Assembly: GCF_039522935.1 (NCBI RefSeq)
Contig: NZ_BAAAEI010000010.1
Coordinates: 124,001 to 188,000, forward strand
Direction: 5' to 3'
DNA from: Bowmanella denitrificans
GTDB lineage: Bacteria; Pseudomonadota; Gammaproteobacteria; Enterobacterales; Alteromonadaceae
DNA: 64,000 nt
Each line of letters opens with the position of its first letter. Position 1 is the stretch's first letter. This document shows positions 9,647 to 17,719 of the stretch, piece by piece. The position numbers were made by a program, and so were the translations under genes. A model generated the notes under the pieces. The model had not been told where the DNA came from, ran no database searches, and was given only the letters and a program-made list of their open reading frames with translations.

Positions 9647-9676
9647 ACTGGCGTAGCCTATTTTGAATTTCAAGCG

Positions 9677-10015
9677 TTAATCGGCTAAACCGGCTTTGGG
9701 GTTGGGGCCCCACTGGTTTTCTTCTGGCTGGCTGTCCTGAATCAGGAACAACAGCAACACCAGGAATCCCAACAGCGGAATAAGCATTAACAATGCCCAC
9801 CAACCGCTTTTACCGGTGTCATGCAGGCGGCGCACCATAATTGCCAGGCTGGGGATCATAATAACCAGCGAGTAGATAAGACCAGGTATGCCGCCGAGCA
9901 GGCTCAGAACCAAAGAGACAACAAAGTTGATAAGAAATACCATCCAGTATTCTTCACGTCTTGAGCGGGTTGAAAAGGTGAAGTAGTCACTGAAGAACTT
10001 TTTATACCACTGCAT
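9677..10015 (-). CDS. DUF805-family inner-membrane protein
   Basis: A 112-residue membrane protein with a basic, aromatic N-terminus, three to four hydrophobic segments (about 25-43, 45-58 and 73-92), and the DUF805 hallmarks RRLHDTGKSGWW and a C-terminal GPNPK. DUF805 proteins such as YhaH/YhaI are inner-membrane proteins without an established activity. It is a single gene facing dcp, with its own short upstream region before the divergent ZapE-like gene. Confidence 0.88.
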   Translation of the reverse strand: MQWYKKFFSDYFTFSTRSRREEYWMVFLINFVVSLVLSLLGGIPGLIYSLVIMIPSLAIMVRRLHDTGKSGWWALLMLIPLLGFLVLLLFLIQDSQPEENQWGPNPKAGLAD

Positions 10016-10094
10016 ATATTAAACCACTGCATATGATTTCCGTATTTAAGGTGTTGATTTTATAACAAATTTGGCTGAAAGGAACAATTCCAGG

Positions 10095-11231
10095 GTGGGT
10101 ATATCAATTAATAAGTTTGGATTGGCTGGCAGACTTGACCCGGCCATACAGCTGGATGCCAGCCAACTGCAGGTGCACAACAAGCTAACCGAGTTAGCCA
10201 GGGATATTGTCACCCATCAACGGGCAACAGCCCAAGGCCTGTATATCTGGGGTAAGGTGGGGCGCGGTAAAACCATGCTGATGGATGCCTTTGCACGCCA
10301 GTTGCCAACGGAGCTGGTTCGGCGTCAGCATTTTCATGAATTTATGCAGGACCTGCATCAGCAACTGATCCCATTGACCGGTAAAAGCGATCCGCTGCTA
10401 CATGTCGCCAGACAGTTGGCCAAACAATGCAAAGTCATTTGCTTTGATGAGTTTTTCGTCTCGGATATTGGGGATGCCATGCTGCTGGGCACCTTATTTG
10501 GCCATCTGTTCAGAGCCGGGCTGATGCTGGTGGCAACCAGTAATTGTGCACCAGCGCAACTGTATCGCAACGGCCTGCAACGACAGCGTTTTCTGCCAGC
10601 CATTGCCGATATTGAACACTATTGTGAGGTAATAGAGCTCAGCGGTGACACAGACTATCGGCTGCGTAGTCTAACTCAGGCGCCTTGCTATTTTGTTGCG
10701 CAAGGGCCAAAGCCAATGGCAGCATTAAACCGGCAGTTGCTGCAAAAGTATCTGGGCGATTTTGTGCCTTGTACGGTGGAAGTTAATGGCCGGGTGCTGA
10801 ATTGTGTGGGGCGGCAGCAACAGTGTATCGCCTTTCACTTTGCTGCGTTATGTGAAGGCCCGCGCAGTCATCTGGACTATATTGCCCTGGCACAACAGTT
10901 CAGCACCGTGCTGGTGTTGAATGTGCCCGAGCTGTCGGCAGCGCCGCAGGAACAGATTAAAGCCAGGGGCACAGAGGACAGCGTCGCCGGCTCAGGCCCG
11001 ACCGGTGAACGGCAGGTCACGCTTGGGCAGATGGACGATGCGACGCGGCGCTTTATTGCGCTGATAGACCAGTGCTACAGCAGCGGTACCCGGGTCGTGA
11101 TCTCGGCCAGTGTCGCGCTGGATAGCCTGTATACCAATGGCACCTTATTATTTGAATTTGAGCGGTTGAAAAGCCGACTGGCCGAGATGGGGTCTTTACA
11201 GTATCAGCAGGGTAAGTGGCAGAGAATATGA
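10095..11231 (+). CDS. zapE: ZapE/AFG1-type P-loop ATPase
   Basis: About 378 residues, matching the ZapE/AFG1 family along its length: Walker A GKVGRGKT, Walker B FDEFFVSD, the sensor region ATSN and the YRNGLQRxRFLPAI segment. ZapE is an ATPase that binds FtsZ and modulates Z-ring stability. The start is uncertain: GTG at 10095 has AGGA upstream, while TTG at 10071 adds eight residues without a clear ribosome site. Between the nucleotide-binding core and the C-terminal helices there is a polar insert of roughly 25 residues not present in E. coli ZapE. Gene order here (GST next door) differs from the usual rplM neighbourhood, so a paralogue is possible. Confidence 0.85.
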   Translation: MGISINKFGLAGRLDPAIQLDASQLQVHNKLTELARDIVTHQRATAQGLYIWGKVGRGKTMLMDAFARQLPTELVRRQHFHEFMQDLHQQLIPLTGKSDPLLHVARQLAKQCKVICFDEFFVSDIGDAMLLGTLFGHLFRAGLMLVATSNCAPAQLYRNGLQRQRFLPAIADIEHYCEVIELSGDTDYRLRSLTQAPCYFVAQGPKPMAALNRQLLQKYLGDFVPCTVEVNGRVLNCVGRQQQCIAFHFAALCEGPRSHLDYIALAQQFSTVLVLNVPELSAAPQEQIKARGTEDSVAGSGPTGERQVTLGQMDDATRRFIALIDQCYSSGTRVVISASVALDSLYTNGTLLFEFERLKSRLAEMGSLQYQQGKWQRI

Positions 11232-11286
11232 TCCAATCAGCTTGCTTTACGTACACAGCGTTTAGAAAAAATCCAAGGTATTATTC

Positions 11287-11949
11287 ATGTTAACGTTGCA
11301 TCATCTGAACAACAGCCGCTCCCAGCGCATTTTATGGTTACTGGAGGAGCTGGCGTTACCCTACCAGATCAAAACCTACCAGCGCGACAGCAAAACTATG
11401 CTGGCCCCGGCGGCATTAAAAGCGGTTCACCCTTTGGGCAAATCCCCGGTGATCACGGATGGTGAGCTGGTACTGGCTGAATCCGGTGCCATTATTCAGT
11501 ATTTGTGTGAACAATACGGCCCGGAGTGGATACCGCCTGGCGACACGGACGAGTATCGTCATTATCACTACTGGCTGCACTTTGCCGAAGGCAGCCTGAT
11601 GCCGCCGATGCTGCTGAAACTGGTACTGGATAAGATTAAAGCTAATGCGCCCTGGCTGATCAAACCTATTGCCTCAGGCATCGTTGCTAAGGTTAATCGT
11701 GCCTTTGTCGGGCCGAATCTGACCAATAATCTGGCCTTTGTGGAAGGGCAACTGGCTGGTAAGGACTGGTTGCTGGGTGACAAGCCAAGTGGCGCCGACG
11801 TGCAGATGAGCTTTCCATTGGAAGCCTCACTGGCCCGTGGCCTGGTAACGGACAAACATCCTAATATCCGCGCTTATGTTAAACGCATCCATGCCCGTCC
11901 GGCTTATCAGCGTGCACTGGAAAAGAGTGGGGAATATCAATACGCCTGA
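11287..11949 (+). CDS. glutathione S-transferase family protein
   Basis: A 220-residue cytosolic GST. The thioredoxin-like N-terminal domain (about 1-80) includes NNSRSQRILWLLEEL and the glutathione-binding cis-Pro and ESGAIIQYL segments. An all-helical C-terminal domain follows, with a GADVQMSFPL motif. The likely catalytic residue is the Ser/Arg cluster at 10-13, as in beta- or theta-like bacterial GSTs. Substrate is unknown. It is the last ordinary chromosomal gene before the repeat and cassette region. Confidence 0.92.
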   Translation: MLTLHHLNNSRSQRILWLLEELALPYQIKTYQRDSKTMLAPAALKAVHPLGKSPVITDGELVLAESGAIIQYLCEQYGPEWIPPGDTDEYRHYHYWLHFAEGSLMPPMLLKLVLDKIKANAPWLIKPIASGIVAKVNRAFVGPNLTNNLAFVEGQLAGKDWLLGDKPSGADVQMSFPLEASLARGLVTDKHPNIRAYVKRIHARPAYQRALEKSGEYQYA

Positions 11950-11963
11950 GGCTTGATGTTTAC

Positions 11964-12133
11964 CACGAACGACACGAAAAGATTTCTCGCTGTGACGCTA
12001 AGTTCCCAGTAATGCTTTCCAATACTCTGTGTTCTTCGTGCCTCTGTGGTTATTTACGATTTTTTTGGAAAGAATTTTTCACCACAGAGGCACAGAGGGC
12101 ACGGAGAAGAGCTTGGGCTATTTGGATGTCTCT
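11964..12133. repeat. direct repeat copy 1 (about 165 bp)
   Basis: A segment beginning CACGAACGACACG and ending TTTGGATGTCTCT that recurs nearly unchanged at 12208-12366. Inside are short CACAGAGG/CACGAAG-type words and their complements (ACCACAGAGGC against GCCTCTGTGGT), so a hairpin can form. Short open frames crossing it are products of the repeat, not genes. Confidence 0.8.
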
Positions 12134-12207
12134 TTGGTGAGAGGTTTTGTGTTTTTTCGTGTGGTTCGTGGTCAAAGTGCATTTAAAAGCTATATCACCA
12201 TGAAAAA

Positions 12208-12366
12208 CACGAACGACACGAAAAGGTTCTCGCTGTGACGCTAAGTTCCCAGTAGTGCTTTCCAATACTCTGTGTTCTTTGTGCCTCTGTGGTTATTTTT
12301 GATTTTTTGGAAAGAATTTTTCACCACAAAGTCACAGAGAAGAGCCTGGGCTATTTGGATGTCTCT
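12208..12366. repeat. direct repeat copy 2 (about 160 bp)
   Basis: A second copy of the repeat at 11964-12133, with scattered substitutions and a ~10-base deletion in the part corresponding to the CACGGAG words. The two copies are 74 bases apart in direct orientation. Confidence 0.8.
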
Positions 12367-12714
12367 GCGGCGAAGAAGTATCGCAAACTGAAAAACCATG
12401 TGTATCGATACAGGTGTAATAGATAGTGTTAGAATCAGCCTGTTTTGACGAAGTTTATCGAGAATGTGCGCTCACTTTTCCCAAGCGCCAGACACCCAAC
12501 CCTTTGTAAAGCTTGAAGAAGGTGAAAATGTTGCGTGTTTACTGAGACCTCGCTTACACTGCATTCTTACTTTCCCCGCAAATGTACCAAGCATGAAGTT
12601 GCGAAATATTGAGTTAACTACTTGAAAATAAGGGATTACTGTGAAGATGGCAGGGCAATGTTACCGATGCAGATGCGAACATTATTGCGACTTCAATATA
12701 ATAAGCTGTTAGGT
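12367..12714 (+). other. gene-less start of the cassette array; ends in an attC core site
   Basis: I see no supportable gene in this 350-base stretch. It ends with GTTAGGT at 12708-12714, the right-hand core (GTTRRRY) of an attC site, directly before the first cassette gene. A possible left core ACCCAAC is at 12494-12500, which would make the site unusually long. No integrase gene lies here or elsewhere in the window. Confidence 0.5.
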
Positions 12715-12722
12715 GTCACGGA

Positions 12723-13007
12723 ATGATTCGGACAATGCGTACTTACATGCTGGGTGGTTTTATCCTTGGAATATTGATGCTTTTGTTGGGCGCAGCGAGT
12801 TCATGGGGATATTACTCCACAAATGAAAATACGGTAATTGCTACAGTTGTTCTTAACTTGCCAGTTTTCGCTGCGGTCAAGTTTTCGGAATTCACTGGCG
12901 GCTTAATCCCTGATTTTGTTACATTGCCATTTGTATATTTAGTACATTTTGTGTGGTGGATATTTGTATATTCTCTTTTTAGAAAGTGGGCTAAACGTTT
13001 TGCGTAA
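12723..13007 (+). CDS. cassette gene: small membrane protein, unknown function
   Basis: A 94-residue protein with two or three hydrophobic segments (about 9-30, 38-55 and 68-88) and a basic C-terminus (RKWAKR). I do not recognise a family. It starts 8 bases after an attC core and ends 6 bases before the next attC, the packing of an integron cassette. The gene has no visible promoter of its own and is AT-rich compared with the chromosomal genes. Confidence 0.68.
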   Translation: MIRTMRTYMLGGFILGILMLLLGAASSWGYYSTNENTVIATVVLNLPVFAAVKFSEFTGGLIPDFVTLPFVYLVHFVWWIFVYSLFRKWAKRFA

Positions 13008-13013
13008 AGTAAC

Positions 13014-13082
13014 ACCTAACAAGTTAAACCATCGGAAAACCACTCACTGCGCTCGCGTTTTCCGCTGTTTAAAGCGTTAGGC
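13014..13082 (+). other. attC recombination site
   Basis: Left core ACCTAAC (13014-13020) and right core GTTAGGC (13076-13082) are complementary. Inside, CGGAAAAC pairs with GTTTTCCG around a GC-rich tip, giving the imperfect hairpin of attC sites. Length is 69 bases. Confidence 0.85.
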
Positions 13083-13105
13083 AACATCGGAAGCATAGGT
13101 GAAAA

Positions 13106-13624
13106 ATGGAACAACTGACGTGGGGATTTATTGGAACAATAGTTGGTGCATTAGTTGGAGCATCTGCCAGTATTGTGACTACAGTTTTAAATACTAAAAA
13201 TACCCATTCATTGCAGAAAAAACTAGATTTAGCCAAAAAAGAGGAGCGTCACAAAGAGTTTCAGTGTAACAATTTAATGCTGCTTCAAGATGAACTGTCC
13301 TCAAATATGAGGCTTTTTTTTCGAGTTCATCTTTCGGATATTGCTTATTACAGACAAAACCCTGCTCCAAATAAAAGGCCGCTAATTCCCGAAGACTTAG
13401 ACGTAAGTATCAGAGAATCTAACCAAAAGCTTTCAATTCTTACTGAACGAGTTGAAGATGATACATTGAGAGCGGATATTGATAATTGTCGCAATCTTTT
13501 AACTAAAGTTAGCTTGGCTACTTCTGAAAGTGAAAGTAGCTACGCTATAAGCGAGGCAACTCAAATCTTGTCTAAGCTTATGGAGAATTTAGGTGTGCAT
13601 ATTCGCAATCTGTATAAGGTGTAA
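13106..13624 (+). CDS. cassette gene: membrane-anchored protein, unknown function
   Basis: A 172-residue protein with one N-terminal hydrophobic helix (about 7-29, rich in Gly, Ala and Val), then a polar, helix-prone region with lysine- and glutamate-rich stretches that may form a coiled coil (about 35-60). I do not recognise a family. It is bounded by attC sites on both sides, so it is a single-gene cassette. ATG at 13106 is preceded by AGGTGAAAA. Confidence 0.68.
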   Translation: MEQLTWGFIGTIVGALVGASASIVTTVLNTKNTHSLQKKLDLAKKEERHKEFQCNNLMLLQDELSSNMRLFFRVHLSDIAYYRQNPAPNKRPLIPEDLDVSIRESNQKLSILTERVEDDTLRADIDNCRNLLTKVSLATSESESSYAISEATQILSKLMENLGVHIRNLYKV

Positions 13625-13629
13625 ATGTT

Positions 13630-13730
13630 GCCTAACAAACAACTCATGTGGGACAGAAAAAGCTTGGCTCAGTTCCGCTTCGCTACACATTTTAGCCAAG
13701 CTTTTTCAGCCCCATAGTTGGGCGTTAGCC
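13630..13730 (+). other. attC recombination site
   Basis: Cores GCCTAAC (13630-13636) and GTTAGCC (13724-13730). GAAAAAGCTTGGCT in the left half pairs with AGCCAAGCTTTTTC in the right half, a 14-bp perfect inner stem. Length is 101 bases. Confidence 0.88.
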
Positions 13731-13734
13731 GTAC

Positions 13735-14148
13735 ATGAAGGCACCGAAAATGAATATAAAAATTATTGAAAACCCGCCAGTCAGAGAGCTTAATAAAGTA
13801 CAAGAACAGCTTTCTTTTGAGCAAGGTTTGGGCATCGTAGATATTTGGTGCTCTTTGAATCCAAGCTATCTGTTAGCGGTTGAGTCTGGAGAAAATGCAG
13901 GGATCTTATCGCTTTCTGTAGGCGATGAGATGGCGGAGGTTTACAAACTTTATGTGCCCAAAGCGCACCGTCGCAAGGGAGTCGGGAGAGCCTTGTTCAA
14001 TCATGCTGTTTCATTGTTACGGGAGCAAGGAATTAAAGAGATTGGAATTGAGGCAGTCGGAGACTCGGGTTTATTTTGGAATGAAATTATCTCCGACTAC
14101 CGGTATCAAATGTTTCCCGAGCAAAACAAGTGCATTGTCACAATTTAG
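13735..14148 (+). CDS. cassette gene: GNAT-family N-acetyltransferase
   Basis: A 137-residue acetyltransferase. The acetyl-CoA loop is in VPKAHRRKGVGRALF (about 75-89), following the beta4 strand VYKLYV, with the expected helix after it. This is the minimal GNAT fold with no additional domain. GNAT enzymes move an acetyl group from acetyl-CoA to an amine; the substrate cannot be told from sequence and may be a small molecule, peptide or antibiotic. The start could be ATG 13735 or ATG 13750. It is a single-gene cassette between two attC sites. Confidence 0.85.
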   Translation: MKAPKMNIKIIENPPVRELNKVQEQLSFEQGLGIVDIWCSLNPSYLLAVESGENAGILSLSVGDEMAEVYKLYVPKAHRRKGVGRALFNHAVSLLREQGIKEIGIEAVGDSGLFWNEIISDYRYQMFPEQNKCIVTI

Positions 14149-14151
14149 GTA

Positions 14152-14231
14152 GGCTAACAATGCCATGCACGCGACAAGCGCGTGATGGTGGGAAACCTCG
14201 CTACCGCTCGCCGTTTAGCGGGGCGTTGGTT
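14152..14231 (+). other. attC recombination site (degenerate cores)
   Basis: Left core GGCTAAC (14152-14158) is one base off consensus, and the right core is GTTGGTT (14225-14231). Self-complementary words lie between them. It sits directly between two cassette genes, with the next gene starting 15 bases later. Confidence 0.72.
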
Positions 14232-14245
14232 CTGAGGATGGATAA

Positions 14246-15268
14246 TTGATACTTTACAAATACTACGGATTTTCTGCTGGGCTATCAGCATTGAAGAGTT
14301 CTCAACTTGGATTTCGAGAACCAATATCTTTTAATGATCCTTTTGAGCTTTCATTCTTAGACAATGCGCAGGGGCCAGGCGTTAAGCTCACTGATTTGGA
14401 AAACAAATTAAACGAATTAAAAAAATCGGTAGCAATTCTATCGTTAACAAGAAGCCCATGTAATCCTTTAATGTGGGCTCATTATGGAGAAAATCATACT
14501 GGTTTTGTAATTGGCTATGATGTAAATACTCCTTTCCTAACAAGTGATGAATACAATCTGATACCTGTGGAACGTGGAGATGTCGTATATACAAACACCA
14601 AGACTATTCACAATCTCACCCCTCGATCAAGAGATCTACTTCATAAGGTGTATCTTGCATCCCAGGGACTAGGTCATGATGATTTAAATAAGTCTGAATT
14701 TGAAAATTTAGCTAGGAAAATATTTCTAACCAAACATGCGAGTTGGGTCTATGAAGAAGAAGTAAGGGTGGTTAAATCCTTCCTTTCTATGTTTGAAACA
14801 ACAGATGACTATTATTCAGATCCTATGAGGTGCTGGAGTACCATCAGCAAGAGAGTTGCCCCATCGATGGGATTAGAGCAAGTACCTGGTTTGAAAATCT
14901 ATAACCATAAAGTTGATATTAAAGAGGTGTATTTAGGAGTTAGAAATCCTCTGGTACAACGTAAAAGTGAAGTATCCACCGATATTGACGCTACAATTTC
15001 GAATAAGGCGGAAACAGAAAAGTGGAAGATATATTCTTTAAGAATGGCAAATGGATCTTGGAACTTAGAAAGTGATAATCAAATAGCCTGTATTTTTGAC
15101 CTGAAGAAAAAGACGACTGGACTACTGAATAATTTCTCTATGTCAGGCAAAGAAGCTTTGTTCTTGAAAGATAAATTGGCAAGGGTTGAAATTGATTGTC
15201 AGGATAATGTTGAAATAACAAACTGGAACAACGAACTATTTTTTCAAAAGAATAGCGAGTTTGAATAA
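14246..15268 (+). CDS. cassette gene: DUF2971-family protein
   Basis: A 340-residue protein. The N-terminal ~190 residues follow DUF2971: LYKYYGF at the start, FNDPFE, a SLTRSPCNPLMWAHYG segment, GFVIGYD, and a W-YEEEVR motif near 170. The remaining ~150 residues have no recognised domain. The role of DUF2971 is not established; such genes are frequent on mobile elements. The start is TTG at 14246 with GAGGAT 8 bases upstream; the nearby ATG is out of frame. Low GC and the attC sites on both sides mark it as a cassette. Confidence 0.82.
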   Translation: MILYKYYGFSAGLSALKSSQLGFREPISFNDPFELSFLDNAQGPGVKLTDLENKLNELKKSVAILSLTRSPCNPLMWAHYGENHTGFVIGYDVNTPFLTSDEYNLIPVERGDVVYTNTKTIHNLTPRSRDLLHKVYLASQGLGHDDLNKSEFENLARKIFLTKHASWVYEEEVRVVKSFLSMFETTDDYYSDPMRCWSTISKRVAPSMGLEQVPGLKIYNHKVDIKEVYLGVRNPLVQRKSEVSTDIDATISNKAETEKWKIYSLRMANGSWNLESDNQIACIFDLKKKTTGLLNNFSMSGKEALFLKDKLARVEIDCQDNVEITNWNNELFFQKNSEFE

Positions 15269-15322
15269 ACATAACAAAAAAAGGCAGTCGGATGCTTCGC
15301 ACCGCTGCTTTTGGCGTTGGTA
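15269..15322 (+). other. attC recombination site (short)
   Basis: ACATAAC (15269-15275) and GTTGGTA (15316-15322) flank a short hairpin (AAAAAGGCAG against CTGCTTTT). At 54 bases it is near the minimum size. It overlaps the end of the DUF2971 gene's trailer. Confidence 0.65.
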
Positions 15323-15619
15323 TGACTCCCTTTGTCAACACTGAGCGAGTCTATCCCTGGCACTCTTTCAGCCCATAATCAGTTTCTTTTTTTACCCAAT
15401 TAAATTGAGCTAACGCACTGGATGAGGCAGTAATGTCGTCGGTTGTCATGCTGGTATCCGTAGGTTACTTATTCGATGAATAAGCAGAGCTGACCTTACT
15501 CGTTCCGCCGTAGCACCTTCTCATCAGTCTATGTTCGTGGATCAATAACTGTCAGATTACTGCCATCATAACGCCGTCGTAGGTTGTGCCACATTCCGCG
15601 GCCTGATCCGAATGCGTTG
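15323..15619. other. gene-less segment in the array, probable mobile-element debris
   Basis: No supportable gene. The minus strand reads short open pieces broken by stops that I could not assign to a family. It lies between a complete attC and a composite repeat unit, so it is probably decayed insertion sequence or cassette material. Confidence 0.4.
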
Positions 15620-15663
15620 GATCAAAGGGGTCATGATCAAAGGGGTCAGATCAAAGGGGTCAG
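15620..15663. repeat. three tandem copies of a 14-bp word
   Basis: GATCAAAGGGGTCA occurs at 15620-15633, 15635-15648 and 15649-15662. A single copy recurs at 19582-19595 at the left edge of another repeat unit, so this word marks the left end of the repeated element. Confidence 0.8.
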
Positions 15664-16071
15664 GTTCATTGATACTGGCAATAGTTCAAAGCGGCTTTGC
15701 CCCAAGCGGCCCGAGCCGCTTTGGTCCCGCTAAAAAATTCCCGGTCGGTGCAGGGTGCTGCTAAAAGGTGGGCAATTTGCTGGGAGCCAATTGAGTGGAA
15801 AGCTTGTCTTGGATGGCTTCGCTCAGATTCAGAAGTTTATTGTTCCGAGCCTGATACCAAAAAGCCAACCCCGGTTTTCTCAAGTCATTCTTTTTCTACC
15901 ACAAAGGGCACGAAGAACACGAAGAGTGGACAATCTCTATTGTCCTTCGTGCACTTCGCGCCCTTCGTGGTGAAGAATATTTTGAGAAAAAGTCTGGTAT
16001 GGAACCAGATTAAACAGCTTTAGCTGGCACGCAGGGCAACAGGCAGGACACTTGTTGTAAATGGGGCTGGC
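15649..16071. repeat. composite repeat, module A copy 1
   Basis: A ~420-base segment repeated at 17236-17595 (nearly whole) and 19583-19735 (left third). It contains a hairpin around AAGCGGC words, then (15898-15971) a 74-base imperfect palindrome: 27-base arms starting ACCACAAAGGGC with about four mismatches, and an inner GGACAA/TTGTCC stem. Open frames across it are repeat-derived. Confidence 0.78.
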
Positions 16072-16101
16072 CCGCCATATAAGACATTGAGGTCATGATA
16101 T

Positions 16102-16258
16102 TCAAACCTTGCCACGACAGTCTCCACCATGGATACTAAAACTCTGTTTGGCTAAATCAATGCCATATATAGTTGACATCAGACATGGACAGTTCTCCTC
16201 AATAGTTGCCAGTTAAGCGTGGCAGAACCCCAGGAAGGGGGAGTCCATATCATTCGTT
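16102..16258 (-). mobile_element. IS110/IS1111-family 5'-end remnant, copy 1
   Basis: On the minus strand a start at 16179 encodes MSTIYGIDLAK...SIHGG, the N-terminus of an IS110-family DEDD transposase including the first catalytic Asp, but the frame stops after 25 codons (16102). The ~45-base leader up to 16224 is shared with the copies at 19535-19579 and 19985-20029. The next 34 bases, up to CATTCGTTA, are shared only with the 20 kb copy and run into an attC-like right core. Confidence 0.7.
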
Positions 16259-16280
16259 ATAGCAAGCAAGGAATTCGTGC

Positions 16281-16673
16281 GTGGGCAAGAAGCTTATTTA
16301 TTCATTTCTGTTTTTATTGCTGTTTTGCGTTTTGGCTGGCGGGGCCATTTATTTCTATGGCACCAATATTTATTGGAAGCCTCTGAATGCCATTGACTCA
16401 CCAAATAGCCAGTTTTATGCAGCTAGCTATAGCTACGGGTCTGACGGAAATCGGCATGCACCATACGGCACATACATATTTCTGAATGAAAGTATTGGTG
16501 CTATGAATCCAATAAACGGTTATGTTGTATTTGCAGGTTACTGTGAAAATGAGCCTACCTTATCTTGGAAAAATGACACACAGTTAAATATTGGGTGCAA
16601 ATTACAAAGTAACCATATTCGTACACTTGTAAGTCAAGCGTACGGTATATCAGTTGTTTTTGAGAAAAAATAA
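16281..16673 (+). CDS. cassette gene: small membrane-anchored protein, unknown function
   Basis: A 130-residue protein starting at GTG 16281. It has an N-terminal hydrophobic helix (about 6-28) and a mainly beta-type exported domain with two Cys (about 90 and 106). The region NSQFYAASYSYGSDGN recalls small lipoprotein-like families with a 'sPdgky-a' pattern, but I cannot assign one. It begins ~23 bases after an attC-like core (CGTTATAG) and is followed after 4 bases by an attC site, so it is a single-gene cassette. The gene is AT-rich. Confidence 0.65.
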   Translation: MGKKLIYSFLFLLLFCVLAGGAIYFYGTNIYWKPLNAIDSPNSQFYAASYSYGSDGNRHAPYGTYIFLNESIGAMNPINGYVVFAGYCENEPTLSWKNDTQLNIGCKLQSNHIRTLVSQAYGISVVFEKK

Positions 16674-16677
16674 ACGG

Positions 16678-16753
16678 CTGTAACAAAGCGGTCAAACATC
16701 GTTCTGCTTCGCTCCACTGGACAGAACTTAAGTCGTTTACAGTGGCGTTATAC
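16678..16753 (+). other. attC recombination site
   Basis: Left element CTGTAAC (16678-16684) and right core GTTATAC (16747-16753). GTTCTG and CAGAAC in the middle form the inner stem around a GC-rich tip. Length is 76 bases. Confidence 0.75.
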
Positions 16754-16775
16754 AAAGTTGGTATTTGAGGTTAGG

Positions 16776-17162
16776 ATGAATTTTTTTTCTACTCTATTAA
16801 TTGCTGTGTTTTCCGTAAATTCGTTTGCTTCAGAAGATTTAAACGGATTGTGGATATGGGACAACAACAGCGATAAGCACACCTTTTCAATTACTCTCGA
16901 ACAAACTGAAGACGGATATCGAGCTTCATATTGTGCAATCGGTTTGAGCGGGCGCCGTATTGATTGTGCAACGAAATACAAAACGTATTTCACCACGCAA
17001 TTATTGGGCGAAGATATTACGTTTAAAACTCACTACAGCAACGCATCGGGCAAGGCCAAATTAAAAATTATGAATGGTAAATTAAAATGGGATATTACTG
17101 AACCGCCAAGAGGTGAGCATTACGCTCCTGGGCAAGCGGTTCTTGTAAAAGCTGGCAAATAA
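16776..17162 (+). CDS. cassette gene: secreted protein, unknown function
   Basis: A 128-residue protein with a standard signal peptide (MNFFSTLLIAVFSVNSFA, cleavage likely after residue 18). The mature domain is predicted mainly beta, with two Cys (about 58 and 68) that could pair. I do not recognise a family. ATG 16776 is chosen because GAGG lies 8 bases upstream and it begins the signal peptide; a TTG six codons earlier is in frame. The stop overlaps the left half of an attC site. Confidence 0.66.
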   Translation: MNFFSTLLIAVFSVNSFASEDLNGLWIWDNNSDKHTFSITLEQTEDGYRASYCAIGLSGRRIDCATKYKTYFTTQLLGEDITFKTHYSNASGKAKLKIMNGKLKWDITEPPRGEHYAPGQAVLVKAGK

Positions 17163-17180
17163 CAAGTGACTGTGTCCCCA
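17157..17180 (+). other. left half of an interrupted attC site
   Basis: AAATAACAAG at the end of the secreted-protein gene looks like the left arm of an attC, but no matching right core follows within ~150 bases; repeat module A copy 2 begins at 17236 instead. The site appears broken by insertion of the repeated element. Confidence 0.45.
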
Positions 17181-17235
17181 GGCCAATATGATAAAGGGGG
17201 CAATGTTGTTGAAGAATCGATAATGGGTCACTGAG

Positions 17236-17595
17236 CCAAAGCTTTGCCCCCAAGCGGCCCAAGCCGCTTTGGTCCCGCTAAAAATTCCCGGTCGGTGCAG
17301 GGCGCTGTTTAAAGGTGGGCAATTTGCTGGGAGCCAATTGAGTAAAAAGCTTGTCTCGGATGGCTTCGCTCAGATGCAGAAGTTTATTGTTGCGTGCCTG
17401 ATACCAAAAGCCAACCCCGGTTTTCTCAAGTCATTCTTTTTCTACCACAAAGGGCACGAAGAACACGAAGAGTGGACAATCTCTATTGTCCTTCGTGCAC
17501 TTCGCGCCCTTTGTGGTGATGACGGGAATAAGATTAAATAGAGTTAGCTGGCCCGCAGAGCAACAGGCAGGACGCTTGTTGTAAATGGGACTGGC
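17236..17595. repeat. composite repeat, module A copy 2
   Basis: Second copy of module A, about 360 bases, with the 74-base palindrome at 17444-17517. It has small substitutions relative to copy 1 (15649-16071) and lacks the transposase start that lies to the right of copies 1 and 3. The following 17596-17719 holds no gene apart from the leader of the next gene. Confidence 0.78.
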
Positions 17596-17719
17596 ATTAT
17601 CATTGGACCGCAGCGCATATCTGGTGGCCTTATTAATTTGAGCTTTGCGATATTTAGGCTACTGTCTATTTAGCAGCATAGGAATGTACTGACACAAATA
17701 GCTATCATGGAGGGTAACA

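Noticed and set aside
12029..12265. Short open frames in the 12.0-12.3 kb region
   Set aside because: They lie across the direct repeat on both strands, have no ribosome sites and read repeat words; not genes.
11964..12366. CRISPR array at the left border of the accessory region
   Set aside because: Only two long near-identical copies, no short regular repeats with unique spacers and no cas genes.
13014..13082. Simple terminator at the end of the first cassette gene
   Set aside because: The hairpin has attC-type cores and an unpaired tip and is followed by a cassette start; it lacks a T run.
15898..15971. Ordinary Rho-independent terminator
   Set aside because: The palindrome is 74 bases long, imperfect, lacks a T tract and recurs as part of a larger repeat.
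15697..16023. Open frames on the plus strand at 15.7-16.0 and 19.6-19.9 kb with a shared MPQAARAALVPLKN start
   Set aside because: They arise from module A hairpin sequence, repeated in several copies with different continuations, so the shared start is repeat-derived, not a conserved protein.
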